Source: Desmonostoc geniculatum HA4340-LM1
Lineage (GTDB): Bacteria > Cyanobacteriota > Cyanobacteriia > Cyanobacteriales > Nostocaceae
Reading direction: 5' to 3'
NCBI GenBank assembly: GCA_019359545.1
Contig: JAHHHB010000001.1
Span: 151,295 to 215,294, forward strand
DNA length: 64,000 bases
Below are positions 44,270 to 52,798 of this stretch, piece after piece; the stretch's first letter is position 1; each line of letters starts with the position of its first letter. Under the pieces are notes generated by a model. That model was not told the origin of the DNA, did not search any database, and worked only from the letters and a program-made list of their open reading frames with translations. The position numbers and the translations under genes are program-made.

Positions 44270-45487
44270 CTACTGCTCCTTTGAGGAGTGGGGTTTTAAA
44301 TTACGGAAATAATTTTGTAACCATTCCTCTAATACTGCACTGATATATTTAACCACGTTGGAAGTTGGAGAAATATGCATTGTTTCTTGACTCCATTTGG
44401 CGATCGCCATTAATAAAGATTCTCTTGTTTTCGCCAATTGCCGCGATACTTGGTATTGCTGGATTTGCTGTTGTTTAGCAATTTGTTGTTGCGTAAGTCC
44501 TTGTTGATAGTACAATTCCAGTAATTGTTGTGATTGGGGAGGCAGTTTTCCCAAGGTAGTAATTAATAAATTTTGAATTTCTTGTTGTTGATTTTTTTGA
44601 GTTTCGGCTTCTTCTGTGGCGATTAAATCTGCTAATAAAGATTCATTTTGAGTAGTATCTGGTAAATCATCTTGTAATTCACTATCTGCTTCACCTGTTT
44701 TCGGAGCATTGAGTGAAGAAACCACAGGATATAAATAAGAACGTGCGTGTTTTGCAGATAACAGCAACCATTTTTCTAGAGTTTGGGCGTTGGATTCTGT
44801 CCCTGGTGGATTAAGTTGTGTTAAGCGATCGCGGTTATAAAGTTGAGCAATTACTTCCCATGTATCTTGTTCGGGTCTTTGCAACTTCCGCACTTGTGGT
44901 GATTTACCCAGAATGTAACCATCTACAAAACATTTCCAAGCTAACAAGTAACGGGCAATAGTTTCATCTGTTAGCCCAGCATTTTGCAAAGATTCCTGTA
45001 GTCGCTTGCGGCTCAATTTTAGTAGCAATGCCCAATCGTTACAAAAATCGATTTCTTGTTTTTGCCGCAAAGCATCCCGAATCACATTGCCAAAAGCCAC
45101 ATTGCTGTAGCTTTTGAGGCTGGCTTTTTGGTCAGGATCGCAAGCTTTGAGGATTTTTGGTACTTCTGCGATCGCTATTTGAAAACAGTCAGACAAGGTA
45201 CACTGCACACTAGCAATTTGAGGAATCGTCCTTTGCGCTGACCAATAACAGGTTTCTTGGAGATAAGCCGAAAGATGCGCCTCAGCTAGAGAGTTAGGCT
45301 GATTTTGCCAGTTTTTATGCCAGTAAATTGCCCAAAAACTTTCTGAGTGTTTCGTTTCAGATATTTGTACCAAGCAATTTTGGATACTGCGCCGTAGTTT
45401 AGCATCATATACCCAACAGTTGAAGCGATCGGCTTCAAATTGGATGAAAGTCGAAAATATTTCCGAAATGTTCTGGCGAGGACGCAT
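44270..45487 (-). CDS. Sigma-70-like factor heading the CHAT/DUF1822 operon
   Basis: The 405-residue protein ends in a clear sigma region 4 helix-turn-helix (LTQQQIAKQQQIQQYQVSRQ near residues 335-355, then LAKTRESLL), preceded by a long, glutamine-rich middle. The N-terminal two thirds are helical (CLVQISETKHSESFWAIYW, LKSYSNVAFGNVIRDALRQ) and may be a divergent region 2. It is longer than ordinary ECF sigma factors. Directly downstream are DUF1822, CHAT-CHASE2 and DUF928, so it may control this operon and perhaps the convergent exoprotein operon. ATG 45487 is used. A plausible promoter is not evident. Confidence 0.8.
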   Translation of the reverse strand: MRPRQNISEIFSTFIQFEADRFNCWVYDAKLRRSIQNCLVQISETKHSESFWAIYWHKNWQNQPNSLAEAHLSAYLQETCYWSAQRTIPQIASVQCTLSDCFQIAIAEVPKILKACDPDQKASLKSYSNVAFGNVIRDALRQKQEIDFCNDWALLLKLSRKRLQESLQNAGLTDETIARYLLAWKCFVDGYILGKSPQVRKLQRPEQDTWEVIAQLYNRDRLTQLNPPGTESNAQTLEKWLLLSAKHARSYLYPVVSSLNAPKTGEADSELQDDLPDTTQNESLLADLIATEEAETQKNQQQEIQNLLITTLGKLPPQSQQLLELYYQQGLTQQQIAKQQQIQQYQVSRQLAKTRESLLMAIAKWSQETMHISPTSNVVKYISAVLEEWLQNYFRNLKPHSSKEQ

Positions 45488-45666
45488 GAATTAAAAAGGA
45501 TAAACCTTCAAAAATCAGTATATAGTTTAATACAATGATTTCAAAGTCTCTTGTAATATACGTTTGAGCCTATTTTTTTGGTATTGTTTACCTAAATTTG
45601 ATTAATCTGTATCCAGTTTTACTTTAGTCATATATTTTCCTGTTTGTCCTAAACACTAACGTGATC

Positions 45667-45978
45667 ATGACCTTGCTCAGAAGAGAAAATGCTCGCAATC
45701 CTGGTAACGTCTTAACCCGAATTATCCGGTTTGGTAGATACGGTACTGGTTTAAATGTAATTGAAAGCGGTGGCTTTACAGGTGAGGCAGAAATTATTCC
45801 CACTACTGTCAGCATTGAGGAAGCTATTAATCAACTAGTCAATGAATCCGGGGGAATGCCTACTGCCCCTGCTCCTGGAGGTTATACTACTCCCAATCCT
45901 GGAGGTTATACTGCTCCTGCTCCTGGAGGTTATACTGCTCCCAATCCTGGTGTAAATCCGGGTGGTGGCCCTATCTAG
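45667..45978 (+). CDS. Small protein with PGGYTAP repeats
   Basis: From ATG 45667 the protein has 103 residues: a folded-looking part of about 60 residues (RIIRFGRYGTGLNVIESGGF, TVSIEEAINQLVNESGG) and a tail with four PGGYT(T/A)P repeats encoded by a 24-bp tandem repeat (45885-45955). No signal peptide is seen. The Gly/Pro/Tyr tail resembles flexible surface or assembly tails. A GTG two codons earlier (45661) is an alternative start. It lies divergent from the sigma-like gene and upstream of a TPR fragment. Function unknown. Confidence 0.55.
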   Translation: MTLLRRENARNPGNVLTRIIRFGRYGTGLNVIESGGFTGEAEIIPTTVSIEEAINQLVNESGGMPTAPAPGGYTTPNPGGYTAPAPGGYTAPNPGVNPGGGPI

Positions 45979-46010
45979 GTTCAGCAAATCCGTAAGTTCT
46001 ACAAACTTGC

Positions 46011-46580
46011 TTGACGATCGCTATTTTTAAGTCCACTCGATTTGTAGGCTGTTCACAACTGCTCTTTTTCCCAATCTCTTGTTGGTATCCCGTTCTTGAG
46101 CAGCTAACCCAGACTTCACGGATAATCAGCCTCTGCATCAGAATTATCCGGCAATTTGCGGTCTACACTCAACATCCAGAAACGAGAACTACTATTGCTA
46201 AATCGGTGTCAGCGATCGCTCTCAACCCCCGATTTTCCAACGCCTACATCAATCGCTCCCAGACAATGCGCCGTCTGGGACACTTACCCGCAGCGATTCA
46301 GGATTTAAATACGGTGCTGAGTTACGAGCCAAATAATGCCATAGCCATTTACCAACGTGGTTTGTTCCGACGCGATGCTGGCGATCGTCAAGGTGCATTT
46401 GCCGATTTACAAAGAGCAGCTGATTTATTCCAGCAAGCTAGGGATACCGCTAATTACCAAAAAGCTATGTACGCAATTCAACGCTTGCAGTCATCACCTC
46501 CTACTTTCCCTCCTAGTCAACCAAACTACAGACAACCAGGTGGTGAAATTACTCCAGGTAGCATAAATCAACCTATTTAG
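46011..46580 (+). pseudogene. TPR protein with a degraded 5' end
   Basis: Residues about 60-160 contain two good TPR units (IALNPRFSNAYINRSQTMRR, VLSYEPNNAIAIYQRGLF) and the tail is Pro/Gln-rich. The first 55 codons (SCWYPVLEQLTQTSRIISLC) do not look like a TPR or a signal peptide, and other frames in this stretch give better TPR-like fragments (AANPDFTDNQPLHQNYP) broken by stops. So the 5' end probably carries frameshifts. No start signal is convincing. The gene overlaps the pentapeptide gene tail-to-tail by four bases. Confidence 0.5.
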
Positions 46581-46945
46581 ACCTTCCGCATATTTTGGCT
46601 GATGGGATCAAAACCTTTAGAAAAACGGGTGCTTTCATCATAGTAAGCACCAGTCAGATTTGCTCCATACAACTTGGCATATTTGAGTTTAGCTCCCCGG
46701 AGATTCGCTTCATTGAGTTTGACACCGCTCAAATTCGCTCTAGTCAAATTCGCTCTGGCTAAGTTAGTTCTACTCAAATCAGCTCCCCAGAGTTTGGCTT
46801 TAGCTAAATTAGCTCCAGTCAAGTCAGATCCCCATAGATTAATTCCAGGTAAGTAGGCTCCAATCAACTTATCCCTACTCAAGTTGACGGCTGGAAAATA
46901 TCTCTCCCCTGCGGTATAACGCCTTTTCAATTCTTCAGCATCCAT
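46577..46945 (-). CDS. Pentapeptide repeat protein
   Basis: The 122-residue protein is made of about 14 pentapeptides A(N/D)LxX (NLWGSDLTGANLAKAKLWGA, LARANLTRANLSGVKL), a right-handed quadrilateral beta-helix fold. The start has [17 protein letters not shown], a helix common to many cyanobacterial members. Functions range from DNA-gyrase mimicry to unknown. It overlaps the upstream gene by 11 bp on the same strand, so the two are cotranscribed. Confidence 0.9.
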   Translation of the reverse strand: MDAEELKRRYTAGERYFPAVNLSRDKLIGAYLPGINLWGSDLTGANLAKAKLWGADLSRTNLARANLTRANLSGVKLNEANLRGAKLKYAKLYGANLTGAYYDESTRFSKGFDPISQNMRKV

Positions 46946-47258
46946 GCATCACATTCACCTTTCTCAGCAGTACAGAAGTTATTTGTTCCCATTCTTGGCT
47001 TAGCTCTCCTGCAAACTCTGGCTGGCCACTGCGTTGATACCAGTAACGCGCATTATTCAAATCACCTTCTTTGCGGTGCAGGTAAGCATGAACCCAACCA
47101 CTATCAGTATCACCGGCATCTTGAACTATTTCATGAGCTTTGCTCCAATCACCTTTTTTTTCATACCACATTGCTTGCAGCGCTTTTGGCAATGTCTGAG
47201 GACATGGGCGCTGTTTTTCCATCAATCGCAAGAATTCCTCTGTATTCACGATCGCCAC
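46935..47258 (-). CDS. Small TPR/SEL1-like helical protein
   Basis: The 107-residue protein has two helical hairpins ([20 protein letters not shown] and [20 protein letters not shown]) that fit TPR-like units with conserved W/A/Y/G positions. No signal or membrane segment. It ends VMHGC, with the stop overlapping the pentapeptide gene start. Similar short proteins are common in cyanobacteria, with no defined role. The start ATG 47258 lies close to a guanine-rich repeat. Confidence 0.7.
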   Translation of the reverse strand: MAIVNTEEFLRLMEKQRPCPQTLPKALQAMWYEKKGDWSKAHEIVQDAGDTDSGWVHAYLHRKEGDLNNARYWYQRSGQPEFAGELSQEWEQITSVLLRKVNVMHGC

Positions 47259-47297
47259 CCAACAAAAATTAAACTTCTATCTTTAAGATACTCCTCT

Positions 47298-47326
47298 GGG
47301 GGGCAGGGGGGCAGGGGGGCAGGGGA
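47298..47326. repeat. Guanine-rich heptamer-like repeat
   Basis: GGGGGGCA-type units stand at the truncated left edge of the dead TnpB gene and may mark the break point. Confidence 0.7.
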
Positions 47327-47355
47327 GAAGAAATTCTTCTTAATTCCCAATCCCA

Positions 47356-47857
47356 AGGCATTTGACAAGCACTACCAAAGGCTTAGGAGAGCGCAAAAAG
47401 CCTTGAGTCGAAAGCAAAAAGCCTCTCGCAATCGTGATAAAGCTAGACTCAAAGTTGCTCGGATTCAAGCTAAAATTTCTGACTCCCGTAAAGACCATAC
47501 CCACAAATTGACAACCCGACTGATTCGTGAAAACCAAACGATAGCGGTTGAAGACTTGAAGGTTTTGAACATGGTCAAAAATCACAAGCTTGCCCGTGCC
47601 ATTAGCGATGCTGCATGGTCGGAGTTGGTGAGGCAGCTGGGATATAAAGCCAAGTGGTACGGTCGTTGAATATCAGGGAGTGGGATTGTCCAAGTTGTGG
47701 GATGCACCATGACCGGGATATCAATGCAAGTAAAAATATTTTGGCTGCGGGACTCGCAGTTGCAGTCTGTGGAGCGAACATAAGACCTGATGGGCATAAG
47801 TCTAAAGGGCAGTTGCAAAAAACCCGTAAGGGAAGGAAACAGAAACCTGAATCGTGA
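47356..47857 (+). pseudogene. tnpB: Decayed TnpB (IS200/IS605 family)
   Basis: Only the C-terminal half remains, in two frames. The first (to 47669) has [40 protein letters not shown] (RuvC-II Glu) and [14 protein letters not shown]. The second (from about 47670) has [20 protein letters not shown] and NILAAG (zinc-finger second half and RuvC-III Asp). The piece normally between them, with the first CxxC of the zinc finger, is deleted, and the RuvC-I part and all N-terminal domains are lost. No TnpA is present. It is flanked right by an intact-looking right-end hairpin. Confidence 0.85.
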
Positions 47858-47910
47858 GGTTTAGGAATCTCCCGCTAACCGAAGAGCGGTTAGCGGCGAG
47901 AGGATGTCAA
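47858..47910 (+). mobile_element. Right end of the IS200/IS605 element with hairpin
   Basis: CCGCTAACCG (47872-47881), loop AAGAG, CGGTTAGCGG (47887-47896), followed by GAGAGGATGTCAA. A hairpin followed by this kind of ending is common for such elements in Nostoc and is the region from which the guide (omega) RNA of an intact TnpB would be read. It reaches into the stop of the next gene. Confidence 0.65.
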
Positions 47911-48443
47911 ATCCGCTGGACTGGAATCACTTCAAACTCGAAAGTATTAATTAAACGGTCATCAATGTAGACCTCTATTTTATATTTACCAACTGGATCG
48001 CCAGGAGCGATCGTCCAAAAATTCTCAATCACGCCGTTGGGAGCGGGCTGTGTGCGCCGCGTTACAGATGTAGTACCGTCTGCTGAGATTGAGAAATTTT
48101 CACCGTTATCTGTAGCCCAAGCTTCTGGAGGTTTTGGTAAACGTAAGACTTCGCGCCATTTGACTTCACCTTGGTAATTTTTGAGTTTAATTCGCCAACC
48201 GTAGGCGTTTCCTTCCTGGAGTGGCACTTTTGTTGTCTCAACAATGCTAACGTTACCTTTGGTGTCAACTCTCTTCAACCCAAACTCAGCGTTACTAACA
48301 GTAATCTTTTTCAGGCTTGTTGGTGTAGGAAAAGATGTGGCATTTTGTACTACAACATAAGTAGCGTTGATTGGCTCAGAAGCTATGACCCCAAATATGA
48401 GCCAAGAAGAAGCTAGCACAGCAGTAGTAGCCCAAATTCTCAT
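47907..48443 (-). CDS. Exported beta-sandwich protein of unknown function
   Basis: The 178-residue protein has a signal peptide (MRIWATTAVLASSWLIFGV to about residue 27, ...INA) and a beta-rich domain with KKITVSNAEFGLKRVDTKGN, NAYGWRIKLKNYQGEVKWRE and a C-terminal IAPGDPVGKYKIEVYIDDR, an immunoglobulin-like ending. It resembles DUF3859-type proteins, but that match is from memory. Its stop codon lies at the right end of the dead IS, so the IS may have removed original downstream sequence. Confidence 0.7.
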   Translation of the reverse strand: MRIWATTAVLASSWLIFGVIASEPINATYVVVQNATSFPTPTSLKKITVSNAEFGLKRVDTKGNVSIVETTKVPLQEGNAYGWRIKLKNYQGEVKWREVLRLPKPPEAWATDNGENFSISADGTTSVTRRTQPAPNGVIENFWTIAPGDPVGKYKIEVYIDDRLINTFEFEVIPVQRI

Positions 48444-48594
48444 TTTTTTTGGTTTTCCTGTCAGACGTTTGGTACTTATTCAAGTAATCTGACATATTTT
48501 CCGGGTCAAAGATACTGATGTTTGGACAAAGACAAAATTGTTTTTACTAGTTGGTTTTTTTGAATACTGGTGTTGGCGATCGCAGATCAAAACT

Positions 48595-48629
48595 TAGATC
48601 CCCGACTTCTTTTAGAAGTCGGGGATCTA
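48595..48629. repeat. Perfect 16-bp palindrome (TAGATCCCCGACTTCT)
   Basis: TAGATCCCCGACTTCT (48595-48610), loop TTT, then its exact complement (48614-48629). This hairpin is a widespread repeat in Nostoc. Confidence 0.9.
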
Positions 48630-48713
48630 AAGATAGGTAATAATTTGAACGAAATCACACATGATTGCCATAAAGCAAACTTCTATTGATGGAGAATGAA
48701 TTTTGAGTTGAAA

Positions 48714-49280
48714 TTAATAATGTTTACTCACCTCACAACTTTTTTGACTGGTGTGATAATTTCTTCGCCATTTTTCCAGATGGTCTATAGATATAGATTT
48801 AGATATGACATTCACACCATTTCCTCGCCAAGCAACTTCTGGATCTGTTGTGAAAACCCCGCACTCTAATTGATCTATCCTAATATTCCAATATTCACTA
48901 AATCGGCCTTTTAAAGTAATAACTTGCTCAAATACCTTATTTCTGTGTTTATTTCTTCTTTTTCTTTCTGTCGCTCCTGTTGCTTCTGTATCAATAAATT
49001 TAGTTTCAACTAAAAACAGACTACCTTTAAAAGTCAGGTAAACAAAATCGCACTTCCCTAAATCTGTATAATCTGATATTGGCGATTTTTCAAATAACAA
49101 CAATTCAGCGCACGAGGGAAACAAGTCTTTAATATTCAAAAATAAATAAGCTTGTAACAAAAGTTCCTTATCATAAGGAAACAACAGCACCCCTTCAAAA
49201 AATTTTTGAATGTCTTCCTGAGTTTGGGGTTGAATTCTTTTACAATATGAAACAAATTTATGTAGCTCGTTGACCATCAT
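48714..49280 (-). CDS. Possible PD-(D/E)XK nuclease-fold protein
   Basis: The protein has 188 residues from ATG 49280, chosen because GGAAGGAG stands ten bases upstream; the frame could extend 20 codons further. The core reads GKCDFVYLTFKGSLFLVETK: an Asp, a 14-residue beta hairpin and Glu-x-Lys, the arrangement of PD-(D/E)XK nucleases. A helix with Arg/Lys (TERKRRNKHRNKVFEQVITL) follows. The N-terminal part is helical (QEDIQKFFEGVLLFPYDKEL). It has no recognisable restriction partner. The base composition is AT-rich and the gene is isolated. It could be an orphan defence or repair nuclease; no family name is given. Confidence 0.55.
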   Translation of the reverse strand: MMVNELHKFVSYCKRIQPQTQEDIQKFFEGVLLFPYDKELLLQAYLFLNIKDLFPSCAELLLFEKSPISDYTDLGKCDFVYLTFKGSLFLVETKFIDTEATGATERKRRNKHRNKVFEQVITLKGRFSEYWNIRIDQLECGVFTTDPEVAWRGNGVNVISKSISIDHLEKWRRNYHTSQKSCEVSKHY

Positions 49281-49482
49281 CAAGTTATAACTCCTTCCCC
49301 CGGTCACAGTCTTAAGGCCTATGGCATAAAAAGATACCATTTATTTAAGAGAAATTTCATCCGCATAAGTAACTAAAAAAACTATTAAAATCCTAAATAC
49401 TTAAGGCAATCTACTGTTGACAGTTGAGTAAAACTTCTAACAGAATTTACTTTTAGTACTACTGGACTTTTCACTTTTAAAA

Positions 49483-50835
49483 TCAGCTACCAGTCAGGGA
49501 TTTCATATGAGCAGTAAAACTGGCGTTTTGCAAAGCTTGAACAGTTATTCTAGAATCTTGTACGCAAAATTGCCAACCCAAACGAACAAGTTTACGCGAA
49601 TTTTCAGTTTGTATAATTCCAATTACTGGCATTTTTGCCTTTTCTTTGTCTGGTGAGTGTTCTTGCAAAATTGTTTTTAAGCGATGTAATTCTTCAATAT
49701 TAACTGCTTGCTGGGGATTTAACTCCACCATTACCATTTGTACTGTTTCCACAGGTTCTGCATCTTCAAGGATAAATTGAGTTTGGTCATCACGTCGATC
49801 TACTTTTCCCCAAATAATCAATCTGGTATCAACTTGCAGTACGGAACTAATGCGTTCATAGGTTTTGGGAAAGACTACAGCTTCTAGTTGTGTAGTTAAG
49901 TCTTCTATTTGCAGAATTGCCATCTGGTCGCCTTTTTTAGTAACAACTTTTTTGACATTATTCAACATGACAACTGCACAAAGTCTTGTATCTTCTTTTT
50001 GTTCTCCAAGCTGTGAAAGGTTAATCGGAGTCAAAAGTGGTGCTATTTGCCGTAAAGATTTCAGGGGATGATCTGATACATAAAAACCTAATAATTCTTT
50101 CTCCTTCTGCAACTTTTCCTGTGGAGTAAAGTCCCCCACAGGTTTAGCTTTAGGAGCAGTTTCAAACGCATTACTTGCTCTTTTATTTTGAGCCTGAGAA
50201 AATCCATCGCCTAATAAATCAAAGAGATTTCCTTGACCGCTGGCTCTGTCTTTAGCGCGAGATTGCGCCCAATCATATACTAATTCTAGGTCATTAATTA
50301 ACTGTTGACGGTTGGATTCAATTTTGTCAAAGGCTCCACAGTAAATGAGCGACTCTAGAGTTCGGCGGTTAACTGCACGTAAATCCACGCGATCGCAAAA
50401 ATCAGCTAGGGATTTAAACTCTCCTGTCTCATTTCTGGCTGACAAAATACAGGCGATCGCATTTTGTCCCACGTTACGCACCGCCGAAAATCCAAACAAA
50501 ATCTTTCCTGCCGCCGGCGTAAAATCAACACCAGAACGATTAATATCTGGCGGATCTATGGGAATACCCATATTCGTACAGTTAATAATATATTTCTGTA
50601 CCTTATCTGTATCACCACTGTTAGCCGTCAACAGTGCAGCCATATATTCCAATGGATAATTGGCTTTTAAATATGCTGTTTGATAAGTTACATAACCGTA
50701 TGCAGTTGAATGGGATTTATTGAAACAATTGGAAGCTATTAAACCATTTTTGATCGCAAAATTATGGTCACGCTCAACCCCAATATCATAGACATTTTGT
50801 CTGCCTAAATATTTGCGTGTCACTATTTTTACCAT
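49483..50835 (-). CDS. dnaE: DNA polymerase III alpha, C-terminal half with split C-intein (DnaE-C)
   Basis: From ATG 50835 the first 36 residues are a C-intein (MVKIVTRKYLGRQNVYDIG, ERDHNFAIKNGLIASN) followed by CFNKSHSTAYGYVTYQTAYL, the extein. It differs only slightly from the N. punctiforme DnaE C-intein. Cys+1 and the final Asn36, needed for trans-splicing, are intact, and Ser35 stands in place of the usual penultimate His, as in other DnaE inteins. The rest (414 residues) is the C-terminal part of DnaE, with the helix-hairpin-helix and OB-fold regions. dnaE-N must be elsewhere in the genome. A GAGGGG ribosome site supports this start over one 11 codons upstream. Confidence 0.95.
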   Translation of the reverse strand: MVKIVTRKYLGRQNVYDIGVERDHNFAIKNGLIASNCFNKSHSTAYGYVTYQTAYLKANYPLEYMAALLTANSGDTDKVQKYIINCTNMGIPIDPPDINRSGVDFTPAAGKILFGFSAVRNVGQNAIACILSARNETGEFKSLADFCDRVDLRAVNRRTLESLIYCGAFDKIESNRQQLINDLELVYDWAQSRAKDRASGQGNLFDLLGDGFSQAQNKRASNAFETAPKAKPVGDFTPQEKLQKEKELLGFYVSDHPLKSLRQIAPLLTPINLSQLGEQKEDTRLCAVVMLNNVKKVVTKKGDQMAILQIEDLTTQLEAVVFPKTYERISSVLQVDTRLIIWGKVDRRDDQTQFILEDAEPVETVQMVMVELNPQQAVNIEELHRLKTILQEHSPDKEKAKMPVIGIIQTENSRKLVRLGWQFCVQDSRITVQALQNASFTAHMKSLTGS

Positions 50836-51233
50836 CCTACCCCCTCTGAAAACAAATTTTGCAAACAAAATTCATTAATTGATAAAATGATGAAAGTTGT
50901 AGATAAAGTATTACTGATAATACAATTCCTCAATACTAGAAAACATTGCTATACTCTGACACAAACTTAACCACAATATATCAAAAGTTTAATAAACGAA
51001 TAAATACACAGTTAATAGGCAGATAATCGGCGTTTTAAAAGCTTATTAAACACATATAAATACATATTAATCCGCTTAGTCAGATATTTGGGCATTGGGC
51101 ATTGGTTATTTCTTCCCCTGCTCCCCCTGCCTCCCCTGCTCCCCCTGTTCCCATGCCCCATGCCCCATGCCCCACTCCCCAATCCATCCAATATGTACTA
51201 AAATCAAGGACTTGAGTCATAAAGAGAGCAATC
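50836..51233. other. 398-bp spacer between dnaE-C and gatA
   Basis: AT-rich divergent promoter region, then a heptamer array at 51089-51178 in which GGGCATT units are followed by complementary CCCCTGC and GCCCCAT units. No gene. Confidence 0.5.
51089..51178. repeat. Heptamer array (GGGCATT, CCCCTGC, ATGCCCC)
   Basis: Three types of seven-base units stand in a row just upstream of gatA; the two complementary halves could pair. Confidence 0.8.
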
Positions 51234-52694
51234 ATGGTATCCATCCGCGAGTTGCACGAACAGCTAGTAAAAAAAGAACGTTCTGCTGTTGAAATTACCC
51301 AAGAAGCTTTAGAGCGCATTCAAGCCTTAGAGCCGAAATTGCACAGCTTTTTATGTGTGACAGCAGAACGGGCATTAGAGCAGGCGGGTACTGTGGATGC
51401 CAAAATCGCTGCGGGAGAAGAAATTGGACTGCTAGCAGGTATTCCTGTGGGAATCAAGGACAATATGTGTACCAAGGGGATTCCTACTACCTGCGGCTCC
51501 CGCATTTTGGAAAATTTTGTTCCGCCCTATGAATCAACAGTGACACAAAAACTGGCAGATGCTGGGGCGGTAATGGTGGGTAAAACCAACTTAGATGAGT
51601 TTGCCATGGGTAGTTCCACAGAAAACTCTGCCTACCAAGTCACGGCTAACCCTTGGGATTTGTCACGAGTTCCAGGTGGTTCTTCGGGAGGTTCGGCTGC
51701 TGCGGTAGCAGCCGAAGAATGTGTGGTTGCTCTCGGTTCTGATACTGGCGGTTCAATTCGCCAACCGGCGTCTTTCTGCGGTGTTGTGGGGATGAAACCA
51801 ACTTATGGTTTGGTTTCGCGTTATGGTTTGGTGGCTTATGCTTCGTCTTTAGATCAAATTGGGCCATTTGCAAACACAGTAGAAGATGCTGCAATATTAC
51901 TGAATGCGATCGCAGGTTACGATCGCCAAGACTCCACTAGCCTCAAAGTTCCCATTCCCAACTACGCTGCTAGCTTCAAACCAGATTTTAAACCCAGAGG
52001 TCTGTTAAGAGTTGGTATCATTAAAGAAACTTTTGGCGAAGGTCTAGATTCTGTAGTGGAAGAAGCTGTTACCAAAGCAGTGGATCAACTACAAAGTTTG
52101 GGAGCAGAAATTCACATAGTTTCCTGTCCCCGCTTTCGTTATGGCTTACCTACTTACTACATAATCGCCCCATCAGAAGCGTCAGCAAACCTAGCTCGTT
52201 ACGATGGCGTTAAATACGGTTACCGCGCTGCTGATGCCGATAATCTCCTATCGATGTACACTCGTACCCGTGCCACTGGTTTTGGTACAGAAGTCAAACG
52301 CCGGATTATGATTGGCACTTACGCGCTTTCAGCTGGCTATTATGATGCCTACTACTTGAAAGCTCAAAAAGTCCGCACTCTAATTAAGCAAGACTTTGAA
52401 AAAGCTTTTGGCGTGGTTGATGTCTTAGTCTGTCCCACATCTCCCACTACAGCATTCAAAGCAGGGGAAAAAACTACTGATCCCTTAAGTATGTATTTAA
52501 ATGACTTAATGACTATTCCCGTAAATCTTGCTGGTTTACCTAGTTTAAGTGTGCCATGTGGTTTTGACGAACAAGGACTACCCATAGGATTACAGCTAAT
52601 TGGTAATGTGCTACGAGAAGACCAACTTTTTCAGGTAGCTTATGCTTATGAGCAATCCACTACTTGGCATCTGCGTAAACCGCAAATATCTTAA
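51234..52694 (+). CDS. gatA: Glutamyl-tRNA(Gln) amidotransferase subunit A
   Basis: The 486-residue protein is an amidase-signature enzyme with the Ser-cisSer-Lys set: Lys in GIPVGIKDN (residue about 77), Ser in [10 protein letters not shown] and Ser in [12 protein letters not shown]. It has the length and internal sequence of GatA ([36 protein letters not shown]). In GatCAB it frees ammonia from glutamine and passes it to GatB to make Gln-tRNA(Gln), which cyanobacteria need because they lack GlnRS. gatB and gatC are not here, as is usual in cyanobacteria. ATG 51234 is used. Confidence 0.97.
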   Translation: MVSIRELHEQLVKKERSAVEITQEALERIQALEPKLHSFLCVTAERALEQAGTVDAKIAAGEEIGLLAGIPVGIKDNMCTKGIPTTCGSRILENFVPPYESTVTQKLADAGAVMVGKTNLDEFAMGSSTENSAYQVTANPWDLSRVPGGSSGGSAAAVAAEECVVALGSDTGGSIRQPASFCGVVGMKPTYGLVSRYGLVAYASSLDQIGPFANTVEDAAILLNAIAGYDRQDSTSLKVPIPNYAASFKPDFKPRGLLRVGIIKETFGEGLDSVVEEAVTKAVDQLQSLGAEIHIVSCPRFRYGLPTYYIIAPSEASANLARYDGVKYGYRAADADNLLSMYTRTRATGFGTEVKRRIMIGTYALSAGYYDAYYLKAQKVRTLIKQDFEKAFGVVDVLVCPTSPTTAFKAGEKTTDPLSMYLNDLMTIPVNLAGLPSLSVPCGFDEQGLPIGLQLIGNVLREDQLFQVAYAYEQSTTWHLRKPQIS

Positions 52695-52696
52695 AA

Positions 52697-52798
52697 ATTG
52701 GGCATGGGGCATGGGGCATGGGGCATTGGTTATTCTTTCTCCCCCTGCCTCCCCTGCTCCCCCTGCTCCCCCTGCTCTCTTACCTCCCCCATCTCCCT
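52697..52798. repeat. Heptamer array after gatA
   Basis: GGGCATG units followed by CCCCTGC and CCCCTGCT units; it reaches the 3' end of the RodZ-like gene. Confidence 0.8.

Noticed and set aside
47034..47669. 211-residue protein including the TnpB fragment
   Set aside because: Its first 100 residues are antisense to the TPR-like gene and pass through a guanine-rich repeat; only the part from about 47356 is TnpB-derived.
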